A DNA stretch of 64,000 nt from Cyanobacteria bacterium SBLK (GCA_017746715.1 JAGHZQ010000041.1:165219-229218); one strand, 5' to 3'. Shown: positions 1-8,601, counted from the first letter of the stretch. Made by a program: numbers and translations. The notes: generated from the sequence alone by a model not told the origin.

Positions 1-1
1 A

Positions 2-3000
2 GCCGCCAATCAAATCCGCGATGAATTTCGCAAGCATCTCTCTCTACCGATTATTTTTTGGGTCACGGACGATCTGTTGCAAAAGCTGGCACGCCTTGCC
101 CCTGACTTTAGAAGTTGGGCTGCCGCATCAATTAAATTCGAGCTTCCCCTCGCCGAGTCGGCCACCTTGGTCTGGCAAACAACCGAGAATGTTTTTCAAC
201 AACTTCTCGAAACTGGGTCAGATAAATTTACCCCCAATGAAGCCCTCGATCTCGCCCCCGGATGTCGCACCCGTCGAGAATTAGAATTTGCTCGCGGCGA
301 ATTTCTCTCCTCGTCCAAGCGGTTAAACTCTGCTAGCGAAGCCACTTGGCAATTCATTTTAGGCCGGGATGCCTATCAGCAAAATCAGCTCGAGGGAGCC
401 TTGCAATATTTCCAAAAAAGCCTCGATTTTTGGTGTCGGGGAACGGGGTATTGGAGTATTGGTAATTGGCTGCTGGTAGAGGAACAATGGGGCGAAGATT
501 CTCTCTCGATCGAATCCTCGGGAAGCGGGAGCGCTCTGGTATTACCCCGCCAGCTTCACGTCACGAATCCTTTTTTAGAACAAAAAGGCGTGACACTTTT
601 TCACTTGGGGTTGTGCCATTGTTTGGCAGCACGACAAAATCCGGCCAGTGCGGTAGAGGCTTGGCAAGAAGCCAAAACTTGTTTTGGCGCGAGTTTGGAA
701 ATTTTTACCGTCAAACAAAAACCGGATTTTGCTGCTGGGTTGATCGTTCAGTTGGGAATCGTTTTGCAACAACTCGAAGAATGGAGCGCCCTGAAGGGGC
801 TGAGCCTTTATGCGTTGAACTGTTTTAACGATCGATTCCAGACTTTACACCCTCATGCCTATGGTTTTTTGGCGCGGGTGGCGTTAGAAAGAGGAGAGTG
901 GGAGCAGGCCGAACGCCTTGCCCGACAATCCCTCGACTGCCTGAGCCAAATCCCTTATCCCCTCCCCCAACAGCACGCCAGTTATTTGCTCCTCCTCGCC
1001 CGAGTCAAGCACTGCCAAGAGGAAAGTCAACTGGCTATCGAACAGTTGCAGAATGCCCGCCAAATCCTTTTAGATCGCTGGTCTCTCGCCGACGATCGCG
1101 ATGTTCCCCTGCAAAAAGAACGCTTGTATTTGGAAATTCTAGCAGAGTTGCGTTTCCTCTATTGGGAAGGCCAGCAGTACAAGCAAGCCTTTGCCCTCAA
1201 ACAAGAACGGCAATTCATCGAACATTATTGCGGATTGCGAGCCTTTCACGGTCTTTATCCCGTTGCCGCTCCCGATTCTGCCACCTCCGAAGGAAGTTTG
1301 TGGGACAATGTCATCGATCGCCGTTCCCAAGCCGCAATCGCGGCCTCGGGTCGCCAAGCCATTGTCGAAGAACTGCTCGAAACCCTCAGCCTGCGAGATC
1401 GCAAGTTAACCATTCTCCACGGGGCTTCTGGGGTTGGAAAAAGCAGTCTCTTGCGGAGATGCTTACTCGCCACCCTCAAAGAAAAACCCATTGCTGCTCG
1501 CAACGCTTTACCGATTTTACAAACTCGGTATCGCTATTGGGAACGAGAACTGTGCCGTCTTTTTGATGAAGCAATCGCCAATATCCCCCTCTATCCTCCC
1601 CGTGGGGGGACAGAAGGAGGCAGATCCAGTGGAGGGGCTGAAGCCAATGGGGCAACTGGCGGGGAAAAGTTTTCTGGCTCCCCTTCAGAGAAACCCTGGC
1701 AAATCGTACAACAGCTGCGAGATCGCCTCAGCGGACGTTTCTTTACCCTGTTAATTTTCGACCAGTTCGAGGAATTTTTCTTCCTCTGTCCTCAAATCGA
1801 ACGACGACAAAAATTTTACGAATTTCTGCAAGAGGTGCTTGCTATTCCTTTTGTAAAAGTCATCCTCTCGATTCGCGAAGATTATTTGCATCACTTATTG
1901 GAAATTGAAACCTGCGTGGATCTCGCCACTATTGACAACAATCTCCTCGATCGCGGCAATCGTTACTGTCTTAAAGATTTAACTCCCGAAGAAACCCGCA
2001 GTGCCATTATCCACCTCACAGAAAATTCACAATTTCACCTCGAACCCACTCTTGTTGACACTTTTGTAAGAGATCTAGCTCGAGAGCGAGGAAGGGTGCG
2101 TCCCATCGAGCTGCATTTGGTGGGCTCTCAATTGCAAAGCGATCGCATCGATACCTTACAAGAATATCTGGCCTTGGGAGAAAGCCCGAAAACCGTTTTA
2201 GTGACGCGATCGCTTTTAGAAATCGTTGCTGACTGCGGCGGAGAAAATCGAGATATGGTTTGGCGTATTCTCTTTGCTCTCACGGCGGAAAATGGCACGC
2301 GCCCCTTAAAAACCAAAAGCGAACTCACTTCAATTATCAATTATCAATTATCAATTATCAACTCTCCCTTATTGTTAGATTCGATCCTAGAAATTTTAGT
2401 GAATTCCCGTTTGGTGTTTCGCTTTCCCGAAGATCCCGAGGATCGCTATCAGTTAGCGCGAGATTATTTTGTTTCCCCGATTCGAGAAGAAGCGCAAGCC
2501 CATTTTACAAGGGCGATCGAAGCCAGTCTCGAACGCCAGCAGTGGGAATTGGCAAGGGAGAGGCAAAAACGCTGGAAAGCCTCATTTGTAGGCGTTACCA
2601 TGACTTGTTTGGCAGTATTGTCGGGATATTGGACTTGGCACGCCCGCCAACAGCAACAAATTGCCCAACTCGAACTCGTGAAGGCAAATTTACTGGCAGA
2701 AAGTGCGGCTTCAGAATCTCTCTTTGTTTCCGGGCGTAAGTTTGATTCTCTTTTGTCGGCGTTAAGATCCGGACATCAACTTTTGTCGATGGGGCAATCC
2801 CCCCTAACCTCCCTTGGTAAGGGAGGGAAAGAAAAACCCACAACCCACAACCCACAACTCTTTCCTTTAAAGGTAGAGGAGAATATCGATGCGATCGCTC
2901 AATTTAAGATAATCTCTGCCCTCGAACGCGCCCTACACGGGACAAAAGAGCGAAATCGCCTCTCCGGTCACAAAGAAGTGATTTGGGATCTGGCGTTTTC

Positions 3001-4858
3001 TGACGATGGCAGCCTTCTAGCCAGTGCCAGCAGCGATCGCTCGGTGAAACTATGGTGCGAAAATGGGACTTTGCTGGCAACCCTCGACAATCACGAGGAT
3101 AGCGTGACCAGTGTGGACTTGTATCGGACTCCCCAAGGGGTGCGGGTGGTATCGAGCAGTTGGGACGGTACGGTAAGGCTGTGGGAATTGCCGGAGATCC
3201 CGTGCGATTCTCGATCGAGGGAAAGTCTCGCCATTCCCGAACCCATCGCCTTTCGTCCTTCTCCCGCAACGGAGGCAGGGGTTATCTACAACGTTCGTTT
3301 TAGTCCGGACGGTCGCACCTTGGCAACAGCGGGAAAAGATGGCAGCATTCGCCTACAAACCCCTAAAGGAGAAGCGATCGCGACTCTTTCTGCGGAGAGC
3401 GGTTCGGTTCAGTGGGTGGAATTTAGCCCTCGAGGAAACTTTTTAGCGGCGGCGGGAAATGATGGCGGCGTACAGCTTTGGAGTGCTAGAGGGGAATTAC
3501 TGAATGTATTTCGCGGTCATGAAGGAGGAGTGACTTATGTTTCTTTCAGTCCCGATGGAGAAACCATCGCTTCCGCCAGTCGCGACGGAACGGTAAAACT
3601 TTGGGATTTAAATGGCAATCTCCGCAGAACTCTAGCAGCCGATCGCGAGGGGGTTTTATCGGTGCGCTTCAGTCCCGATGGAGAAGAGATTGCTTCTGCG
3701 GGTCACGATGGCACGATCAAAGTCTGGGATCGACAGGGAAATCTCTTGGAAACCCTTGCCTCTCACCGAGATGGAGTAACCGGGGCTCGCTTTCATCCCA
3801 AAAGTCATTTTCTCGCGTCTGCCAGCTTCGATAAAACTATTAAACTTTGGAATTTAGATGGCAATCCCCGTTTGGTTTTGCGGGAGGAAGGGTCGGGCAT
3901 TCGCGATGTGGCGATTTCTCCCGATGGGGAATTGGTGGTGACGGCAGGGGAAAACGGGGCAATCGGGATGTGGACGAGATCGGGAGAGAAGTTGATCGGC
4001 ATTCCCGCTCATATAGAGGCGATCGAATGTTTGAGTTTTGCCCCCGATGGCACCCTTTTCGCTTCGGGAAGTTGGGATGGAACGGTCAAAATCTGGAATC
4101 GTCGGGGAATACTGCAGGCAACCCTGCAAGGACACGGAGAACGGGTGGCGGATTTGGCTTGGAGTCCGGACTCTCGGGCGTTAGTATCGGGAAGTTGGGA
4201 TGGGATGGTCAAGATCTGGAATCGTCAAGGAGAGCTGCAAGAAACCCTACAACGCCATCGCCAACGGGTTCATGCCGTTGCCTTCAGTCCGGACGATAAT
4301 ATTTTGGTAACGGGGGGAGAAGAAGGCATGTACTGGTGGCAAAGCGACGATCGCGGCAGATTTTCCGGGTTGACCCTTTTGCCCTTGTTGGATTCGGGGA
4401 ATTGGATTATGGATTTGCATTTTCTGCCCTCGGGGAGGAGACATAGAGGAAAGGATAAGTTTGTGCTCGCGGCGGGGGGATACGATAATGCAATTTCTTT
4501 TTGGGGCGATCGCGATCGCTTGTTGGGTCGTCTCAAGGGCTATACCGACAGCATTCGCCGTTTTGCGGTGGATCCCACGGGGGAAATTTTGGCAACGATT
4601 TCTTGGGATAACGATGTGGAACTATGGCACGCTAACGATACGTTATTAACGGCTTGGGAGGCCCATGAAGGGGAAGTGGTGGGGGTGAGTTGGAGTGCGG
4701 ATGGCGGGGCGATCGCGACGGCGGGAAAGGACGGGACGGTGAGAATTCGCTCTTTGGATTTGAATGCGCTAGTGGCGGAAAGCTGCCGTTGGTTGGGGGA
4801 TTATTTGCGTCATAGCGCCATGGTTCAAGAAAGCGATCGGGCTTTGTGCGAAGAGTAA
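2..4858 (+). CDS. TPR / nSTAND-type NTPase with C-terminal WD40 repeats (5' end outside window)
   Basis: The reading frame is open from base 2 with no start of its own, so the N-terminus lies before the window; a TTG at 77 is probably internal. Order seen: a helical N-terminal part that resembles cyanobacterial STAND proteins (LARLAPDFRSW), TPR-like helices, a P-loop near nt 1425-1450 (GASGVGKSSLL), a Walker B-like LLIFDQFEEFFF near nt 1750, a winged-helix-like part, one probable transmembrane helix near nt 2580-2640 and about 13 WD40 repeats (SPDG...D-G-T-VKLW) to the end. Family knowledge: STAND NTPases are signal-dependent switches with the repeat array as sensor, used in regulation or phage defence. 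The actual ligand and effector are unknown. The central part contains three in-frame stretches made of intergenic-type repeat DNA (about 1590-1690, 2331-2361, 2797-2858), which is odd for a conserved ATPase. Confidence 0.85.
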   Translation, partial: AANQIRDEFRKHLSLPIIFWVTDDLLQKLARLAPDFRSWAAASIKFELPLAESATLVWQTTENVFQQLLETGSDKFTPNEALDLAPGCRTRRELEFARGEFLSSSKRLNSASEATWQFILGRDAYQQNQLEGALQYFQKSLDFWCRGTGYWSIGNWLLVEEQWGEDSLSIESSGSGSALVLPRQLHVTNPFLEQKGVTLFHLGLCHCLAARQNPASAVEAWQEAKTCFGASLEIFTVKQKPDFAAGLIVQLGIVLQQLEEWSALKGLSLYALNCFNDRFQTLHPHAYGFLARVALERGEWEQAERLARQSLDCLSQIPYPLPQQHASYLLLLARVKHCQEESQLAIEQLQNARQILLDRWSLADDRDVPLQKERLYLEILAELRFLYWEGQQYKQAFALKQERQFIEHYCGLRAFHGLYPVAAPDSATSEGSLWDNVIDRRSQAAIAASGRQAIVEELLETLSLRDRKLTILHGASGVGKSSLLRRCLLATLKEKPIAARNALPILQTRYRYWERELCRLFDEAIANIPLYPPRGGTEGGRSSGGAEANGATGGEKFSGSPSEKPWQIVQQLRDRLSGRFFTLLIFDQFEEFFFLCPQIERRQKFYEFLQEVLAIPFVKVILSIREDYLHHLLEIETCVDLATIDNNLLDRGNRYCLKDLTPEETRSAIIHLTENSQFHLEPTLVDTFVRDLARERGRVRPIELHLVGSQLQSDRIDTLQEYLALGESPKTVLVTRSLLEIVADCGGENRDMVWRILFALTAENGTRPLKTKSELTSIINYQLSIINSPLLLDSILEILVNSRLVFRFPEDPEDRYQLARDYFVSPIREEAQAHFTRAIEASLERQQWELARERQKRWKASFVGVTMTCLAVLSGYWTWHARQQQQIAQLELVKANLLAESAASESLFVSGRKFDSLLSALRSGHQLLSMGQSPLTSLGKGGKEKPTTHNPQLFPLKVEENIDAIAQFKIISALERALHGTKERNRLSGHKEVIWDLAFSDDGSLLASASSDRSVKLWCENGTLLATLDNHEDSVTSVDLYRTPQGVRVVSSSWDGTVRLWELPEIPCDSRSRESLAIPEPIAFRPSPATEAGVIYNVRFSPDGRTLATAGKDGSIRLQTPKGEAIATLSAESGSVQWVEFSPRGNFLAAAGNDGGVQLWSARGELLNVFRGHEGGVTYVSFSPDGETIASASRDGTVKLWDLNGNLRRTLAADREGVLSVRFSPDGEEIASAGHDGTIKVWDRQGNLLETLASHRDGVTGARFHPKSHFLASASFDKTIKLWNLDGNPRLVLREEGSGIRDVAISPDGELVVTAGENGAIGMWTRSGEKLIGIPAHIEAIECLSFAPDGTLFASGSWDGTVKIWNRRGILQATLQGHGERVADLAWSPDSRALVSGSWDGMVKIWNRQGELQETLQRHRQRVHAVAFSPDDNILVTGGEEGMYWWQSDDRGRFSGLTLLPLLDSGNWIMDLHFLPSGRRHRGKDKFVLAAGGYDNAISFWGDRDRLLGRLKGYTDSIRRFAVDPTGEILATISWDNDVELWHANDTLLTAWEAHEGEVVGVSWSADGGAIATAGKDGTVRIRSLDLNALVAESCRWLGDYLRHSAMVQESDRALCEE
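2331..2361. repeat. Heptamer tandem repeat (CAATTAT)n inside a coding region
   Basis: Just over four direct copies of the heptamer CAATTAT lie in frame in the STAND-WD40 gene. Three copies make 21 nt, so they add whole codons and encode an Asn/Tyr/Gln/Leu/Ser/Ile-rich stretch. Such short tandemly repeated heptamers are usually intergenic in cyanobacteria; related heptamer runs occur between genes here at 31752-31783, 31948-31980 and 47691-47719. Confidence 0.85.
2797..2858. repeat. Palindromic repeat plus (AACCCAC)n heptamers inside a coding region
   Basis: A stem CCTCCCTT / AAGGGAGG (2808-2815 and 2819-2826, loop GGT) preceded by AATCCCCCCTAA is the same element, in opposite orientation, as the intergenic hairpin at 30203-30230. 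It is followed directly by three copies of AACCCAC. Both parts are translated in frame and give a Pro/Leu/Thr/Gly/Lys-rich linker between the transmembrane region and the WD40 repeats. Confidence 0.8.
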
Positions 4859-5022
4859 TCAACCGGTGTGAAGGTTCAAAAATTTCCGAATACTTGCTAT
4901 TGAGAGCAAGAGCTTTCTCGATCGCTCTATAATATTTCTTAATGCTTCTCTCCTCAATCGCCACAACTCTAACGGGGGATTCACTCGAAAAATTCAAAAA
5001 GATTTAAATGCGATCGCTATGT

Positions 5023-5052
5023 TTGACAACTGTTCGCTAAAATTTCTATATG
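5023..5052 (+). promoter_or_regulatory. Possible sigma70-type promoter upstream of the globin operon
   Basis: TTGACA at 5023-5028 is followed after 18 bp by TATATG at 5047-5052. The -35 box is perfect and the -10 box is fair. The leader to the globin start would be about 220 nt. This could be a second, constitutive promoter upstream of the NtcA-like one. The 425-bp gap 4859-5283 otherwise holds only the NtcA-like box and the dyad listed separately. Confidence 0.35.
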
Positions 5053-5102
5053 TTTAAATCGCATTGCCTTATTGCGAAAATGTAATAAAAAATTTATTTT
5101 TT

Positions 5103-5144
5103 GTAATAAAAGTTACGAAAGTTGCTGGAAATAGCTCTTATAAC
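5103..5144 (+). promoter_or_regulatory. NtcA-type promoter: GTA-N8-TAC, 22 bp, TATAAC
   Basis: GTA (5103-5105) and TAC (5114-5116) are separated by exactly 8 bp. After exactly 22 bp comes TATAAC (5139-5144), a good -10 box. This is the layout known for NtcA-activated cyanobacterial promoters, in which the NtcA dimer replaces the -35 box. A second TGTAATAAAA copy lies 21 bp, about two helical turns, upstream (5081-5090). The first gene downstream is the tandem globin at 5284. Binding by NtcA is an inference from pattern and spacing. Confidence 0.6.
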
Positions 5145-5188
5145 TACAACTCAGCGATCGCGAAATAAAGTTATAACGCAATTTCCAG
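5125..5188. promoter_or_regulatory. Imperfect inverted repeat spanning the -10 region of the globin promoter
   Basis: The arm CTGGAAATAGCTCTTATAAC (5125-5144) is mirrored by GTTATAACGCAATTTCCAG (5170-5188). Seven plus eight paired positions flank a short mismatched centre, and 25 nt separate the arms. The left arm includes the presumed -10 box, so it is probably a DNA operator rather than an RNA hairpin from that start site. It becomes an RNA stem if transcription starts further upstream. Confidence 0.5.
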
Positions 5189-5283
5189 TTTTAATGCCAA
5201 AATCCCCCAGCAAGATTTAAGATTTTGTAGGAAGAATTTTGTTTAAAATATGGATCATTGTGTTGCATGGAGTCTAAATTCTC

Positions 5284-6276
5284 ATGTCTTTACAAGTTGA
5301 AACCCTGGAACGGAGTTTCGAGCAAATCAAGCCCCAAGCTGATGAATTCGTAAATAGTTTTTACGAAAACCTCTTTTCAGCAAATCCCGAAGCCAAACCT
5401 TTATTTGGCAGTACAGACATGGCTGCTCAGAAGAAAAAACTCCTTGGTTCTCTGGTTTTAGTGGTCGAAAATCTCCGCAAACCAGACGCATTGGGCGAGG
5501 CTTTAAAAGGATTGGGAGCAAGGCACGTAAAATACGGTGCGCTACCCGAACATTATCCCCTCGTTGGCAATGCCCTTTTAACAACGTTTGAGCAATATCT
5601 CGGGGAAAGTTGGACGGGAGAAGTCAAGCAAGCATGGGTAGAAGCCTATGGCGCAATTACAGAATTAATGCTCTCGGGAGCGGACTATTCTGCGACAGAA
5701 ATTGCCTTAGACTCCCCAAACGAAGAGTCTCCGCTCGCGGTAGAACTCCTCGAAACCAGCTTTGAAAAAATCAAACCCAAAGCCAATGAATTTGTCAGTA
5801 GTTTCTACGACAATCTTTTTACGGCCAATCCGGAAGCCAAGCCTTTATTTGGCAACACGAATATGGCCGAGCAAAAGAAAAAACTCCTTGCTTCTTTGGT
5901 TTTAGTCGTTGAAAACGTACGCCAACCGGAGAAATTAACCGATGCTCTGAAAGGATTGGGAGCCAAGCACGTCAAATATGGCGCATTGCCAGAACATTAT
6001 CCCCTTGTGGGAAACGCGCTTTTAACGACTTTCGAGCAATATCTGGGTCAGGAGTGGACCGAAGAGGTCAAACAGGCATGGGTTAAAGCCTATGGTATAA
6101 TTACCGATCTCATGCTTGAAGGCGCTGATTATTCTACTGAGGAAGTCGCCCTAGAAAAGCCTGAAGTCGTCCCCAATCCACAGTCTTTTGTAGTAGAAAG
6201 TAAGATTAATTGGGGCTTGTTGGGCGGGATTTTTGCAGGCGCGGGGATTCTCGTTATCTTGCTGCTATTGCTGTAA
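5284..6276 (+). CDS. Tandem double-globin protein with C-terminal membrane anchor
   Basis: Two globin domains of the Vitreoscilla-haemoglobin/flavohaemoglobin class occur in one chain, at residues about 8-140 and 155-285. They are clearly duplicates: the stretch HVKYGALPEHYPLVGNALL is the same in both. Each keeps a B10-type Tyr (SFYENLF, SFYDNLF), a Gln in the E-helix segment (MAAQKKK, MAEQKKK) and the proximal His (ARHVKYG, AKHVKYG), so both should bind haem. There is no FAD/NAD reductase domain. Residues about 309-330 form a hydrophobic C-terminal helix, which would leave the globins in the cytoplasm or stroma (tail anchor). GGAG lies 12 nt before the ATG. The gene is first in a run of haem-protein genes, with the next start 10 bp downstream, so electrons may come from those cytochromes. 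O2 or NO chemistry is likely; the precise reaction is unknown. Confidence 0.85.
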   Translation: MSLQVETLERSFEQIKPQADEFVNSFYENLFSANPEAKPLFGSTDMAAQKKKLLGSLVLVVENLRKPDALGEALKGLGARHVKYGALPEHYPLVGNALLTTFEQYLGESWTGEVKQAWVEAYGAITELMLSGADYSATEIALDSPNEESPLAVELLETSFEKIKPKANEFVSSFYDNLFTANPEAKPLFGNTNMAEQKKKLLASLVLVVENVRQPEKLTDALKGLGAKHVKYGALPEHYPLVGNALLTTFEQYLGQEWTEEVKQAWVKAYGIITDLMLEGADYSTEEVALEKPEVVPNPQSFVVESKINWGLLGGIFAGAGILVILLLLL

Positions 6277-6286
6277 TGTTTGAAAG

Positions 6287-6973
6287 ATGGCAAATCTGGT
6301 TCGTCGGGTTTTTAAACCCAGTCAAATTTTTCAATCTAAGTTTGCCATTCTTGGAATTATCGTGCTGCTTGTTGTTTGGTTTTCCGTTGCTTTCGTGTTG
6401 GATCGACGCGCTATTTTTCTCCCTGGAACGACTTCTCCAGGCCACGTTCTTTTTGAGACTTCTTGTAGTTCCTGTCACGAAGGGTTTAAACCCGTGAGCA
6501 ATGAAACTTGCCTGCGCTGTCACGAGGCAGAAATGGCGGAAGATGCTCACGGATCGAAGAAGTTTCGCGATCCTCGGTGGGCGGATTTGCTAGCGCGAAT
6601 TGACGTGCTAACTTGTACGGCTTGTCATATGGAACACGTCCATATTTTTGCTCGTGGCGTTCATCTCCAACCGGATTTGTGCATGAATTGTCACGAGGAA
6701 ATTATTACGGGAGAATTGGCAAGTCATGACGGTTTTGCACCGGATGGTTGTTGGACGGCAGGCTGTCATAATTTCCACGATCATCGCTCGATTTCTACGG
6801 GATTTTTGCGGCAAAACATGAATGCACCGCCGATTTTACCCGTACCGGAAGTTCTTCAATTACCGAAACCCGATCGCTCGGGCAAGCCGTTAAAACCGGA
6901 CTGGGAACGAGAATTTTTACAGGCAAACTCAAAGATTCCCAATGCTAATGTAGCTAATGGGGGGACGGGATGA
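6287..6973 (+). CDS. Membrane-anchored pentahaem cytochrome c
   Basis: The 228-residue protein has an N-terminal transmembrane helix (about residues 21-40) and then four CXXCH sites (CSSCH, CLRCH, CTACH, CMNCH) plus one expanded CX4CH site (CWTAGCH). The arrangement resembles NapC/NirT/NrfH-like or doubled-CXXCH quinol-linked cytochromes, but the family is not certain. The haem part should face the lumen or periplasm. The start follows the globin stop by 10 bp and the end overlaps the next gene by 4 bp (ATGA), so translation is coupled. The C-terminal 50 residues are Pro-rich and free of haem sites. It probably passes electrons between a membrane carrier and the hexahaem partner. Confidence 0.82.
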   Translation: MANLVRRVFKPSQIFQSKFAILGIIVLLVVWFSVAFVLDRRAIFLPGTTSPGHVLFETSCSSCHEGFKPVSNETCLRCHEAEMAEDAHGSKKFRDPRWADLLARIDVLTCTACHMEHVHIFARGVHLQPDLCMNCHEEIITGELASHDGFAPDGCWTAGCHNFHDHRSISTGFLRQNMNAPPILPVPEVLQLPKPDRSGKPLKPDWEREFLQANSKIPNANVANGGTG

Positions 6974-7776
6974 GCGATCGCATAAAAAAACTATTTGTTT
7001 TTGTTCTTTCGATCGGGTTTTTAGGGTGGTCTTTGCTGTTGTTTCCTTTGACGGCTCGAGCTGATGGATTGAGCGAAAAACACATCGAGGAAATTAGCAA
7101 TTTATGGCAAAAGAGCGCTCATGCTTTTGCCGATGTTAATTGTTCGAGCTGCCATCTAGAACCGGAAACCAAACAGTTAATCATTGCACCAAACCATGAA
7201 AGCTGCCAAAGCTGTCACGAACGACAAGTCGAGACTTTTCTACTCGGAAAACACGGCATTCGCTTGCAAGAAGGTCTCTCGCCCTTAACTCCAGCAATGG
7301 CACATTTACCGATGAAAGAAGCGGCAAGCGATCGCCAGATGAATTGCAATACTTGTCACGATGTTCATTCGGTGAATACGTTTACCGCGTCGGTGAATTC
7401 TTGTTTGACGTGCCATAATGATACGCATTCCTTGAATTATGTCAAGTCCAAACACGGTTTATTATTTACCGAAGCAAAATTGCTACCTGCCCCCACAGCA
7501 GATTTAGTGAGTTGTGCAACTTGCCACTTACCCCGGCAACGGGTTGAAGGAACGAAAACTGTTTTTGTCAATCATAACAATACTTACAATTTATTGCCTC
7601 GCGATCGCATGGTTAAAGATGTTTGTATGAACTGTCACGGCATGGAATATTCTTACAATAGTATCTTTGACGATGAGTTGGTAAAGGCAAACTTTGACGC
7701 GCCCCCGACGCAATATTTAGAGACCTTAGAAATGGTCAAAGCCTTCGAGAAAAAGCGAGGGGGGACGGAGGATTAA
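6970..7776 (+). CDS. Secreted hexahaem cytochrome c
   Basis: The 268-residue protein has a Sec signal-like start (Lys/Arg, then a hydrophobic core, then TARADG as a likely signal peptidase I site near residue 31). It carries six CXXCH sites: CSSCH, CQSCH, CNTCH, CLTCH, CATCH and CMNCH. Several His residues outside these motifs can serve as second axial ligands. The layout is that of small multihaem electron-transfer proteins; no nitrite-reductase catalytic CXXCK is present. The start overlaps the pentahaem gene by 4 bp, so the two are probably made together as an electron conduit. The substrate is unknown. Confidence 0.82.
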   Translation: MSDRIKKLFVFVLSIGFLGWSLLLFPLTARADGLSEKHIEEISNLWQKSAHAFADVNCSSCHLEPETKQLIIAPNHESCQSCHERQVETFLLGKHGIRLQEGLSPLTPAMAHLPMKEAASDRQMNCNTCHDVHSVNTFTASVNSCLTCHNDTHSLNYVKSKHGLLFTEAKLLPAPTADLVSCATCHLPRQRVEGTKTVFVNHNNTYNLLPRDRMVKDVCMNCHGMEYSYNSIFDDELVKANFDAPPTQYLETLEMVKAFEKKRGGTED

Positions 7777-7813
7777 AACTCGAGCAATTCGGAAGGGTAC
7801 GAGTTAGTTTTTT
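7777..7813 (+). terminator. Weak intra-operon terminator or attenuator
   Basis: AACTCG (7777-7782) can pair with CGAGTT (7800-7805) over a 17-nt loop. A run of six T follows at 7808-7813. The stem is only 6 bp, so partial read-through into the next haem gene is likely. It would lower downstream expression rather than end the operon. Confidence 0.35.
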
Positions 7814-7835
7814 AATTGAAGAGGAGAACCCAAAA

Positions 7836-8480
7836 ATGTTAGCTTTTCTGCAAAAATTAAAAGCAAGAACCATTGCGTTAATGACTTTAGCCGCAGCTAT
7901 TTGTTTTACTGCGATCGCTTGCAGTGGCGGCTCTACCTCCCAAGCTGGAGGCGATGGCATCAATCCAGAAGTGGTGGTCGATTACATTCACACGGTATTA
8001 TTGGCAGACAGAACGGCTTACACCAAGCACGTTGTCAACCGTTTTGAAACCCTAGAAGGAAAACCCAATGAAAATGGAGTCGTCCCTGCCGAAGCAACAG
8101 AAGGATGGAAAGAAACCGGAGGCATTCCCCTTCCCGCACAGATGTTCCGTTTGGGCGCAGAAATTGCCGCCGAAGAAGGCACATTTACTTACGGTTTGAT
8201 TTCCCCGTGGAATATTAACGATTCTCAAGCCCCCAAAACAGACTTTGAAAAAGAAGCAATGGCCAAAGTTATTGAAACGGGAGAACCTTATAAAGATTAT
8301 CAAGAAATTGGCGGTCAAAAATATTTTTCTGCCGTCTATCCGGATAACGCTGTTGCTGAGGCTTGCATTACCTGTCACAATACCCATCCCGTTCATTTAG
8401 AACGCTATCCCGACAAACAATTTGAAATGGGAGAAGTCATGGGAGGCGTTGTCATTAACTTACCCTTGGAAGGCGCTTAA
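7836..8480 (+). CDS. Tll0287-like (DUF3365) monohaem c lipoprotein
   Basis: The 214-residue protein begins with a lipoprotein signal (hydrophobic helix, then the lipobox AIAC at about residue 29). The body resembles the Tll0287/DUF3365 family, a PAS-like fold with one c-type haem, found in Thermosynechococcus. One CXXCH is present near the C-terminus (CITCHNTHP). GAGGAG lies 10 nt before the ATG. Family members are thought to act as redox sensors or carriers; here the protein sits between multihaem cytochromes and a b-type membrane protein, which fits a lumenal electron or signal relay. Function is inferred from family and context only. Confidence 0.8.
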   Translation: MLAFLQKLKARTIALMTLAAAICFTAIACSGGSTSQAGGDGINPEVVVDYIHTVLLADRTAYTKHVVNRFETLEGKPNENGVVPAEATEGWKETGGIPLPAQMFRLGAEIAAEEGTFTYGLISPWNINDSQAPKTDFEKEAMAKVIETGEPYKDYQEIGGQKYFSAVYPDNAVAEACITCHNTHPVHLERYPDKQFEMGEVMGGVVINLPLEGA

Positions 8481-8523
8481 TCCGATATAATCAAGCAATA
8501 ATTTTCGGATTTCGGAAATTCTC

Positions 8524-8549
8524 TAGGGACGTTGTTGGCAGCGTCCCTA
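8524..8549. repeat. Palindromic intergenic repeat TAGGGACG...CGTCCCTA
   Basis: An 8-bp perfect stem (8524-8531 and 8542-8549) with a 10-nt loop lies in the 121-bp gap before the b-type membrane protein gene. No T run follows on either strand, so it looks more like a dispersed REP-type hairpin than a terminator. It may stabilise the upstream message. Confidence 0.6.
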
Positions 8550-8601
8550 AATATTAATATCGGAGCGATCGCACAGCCCATTAAGATTTTACAATCCGAC
8601 A

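Noticed and set aside
898..1566. 222-codon frame on the plus strand inside the STAND gene
   Set aside because: Pro/Ser/Arg-rich shadow of the TPR/NTPase coding frame, with no domain.
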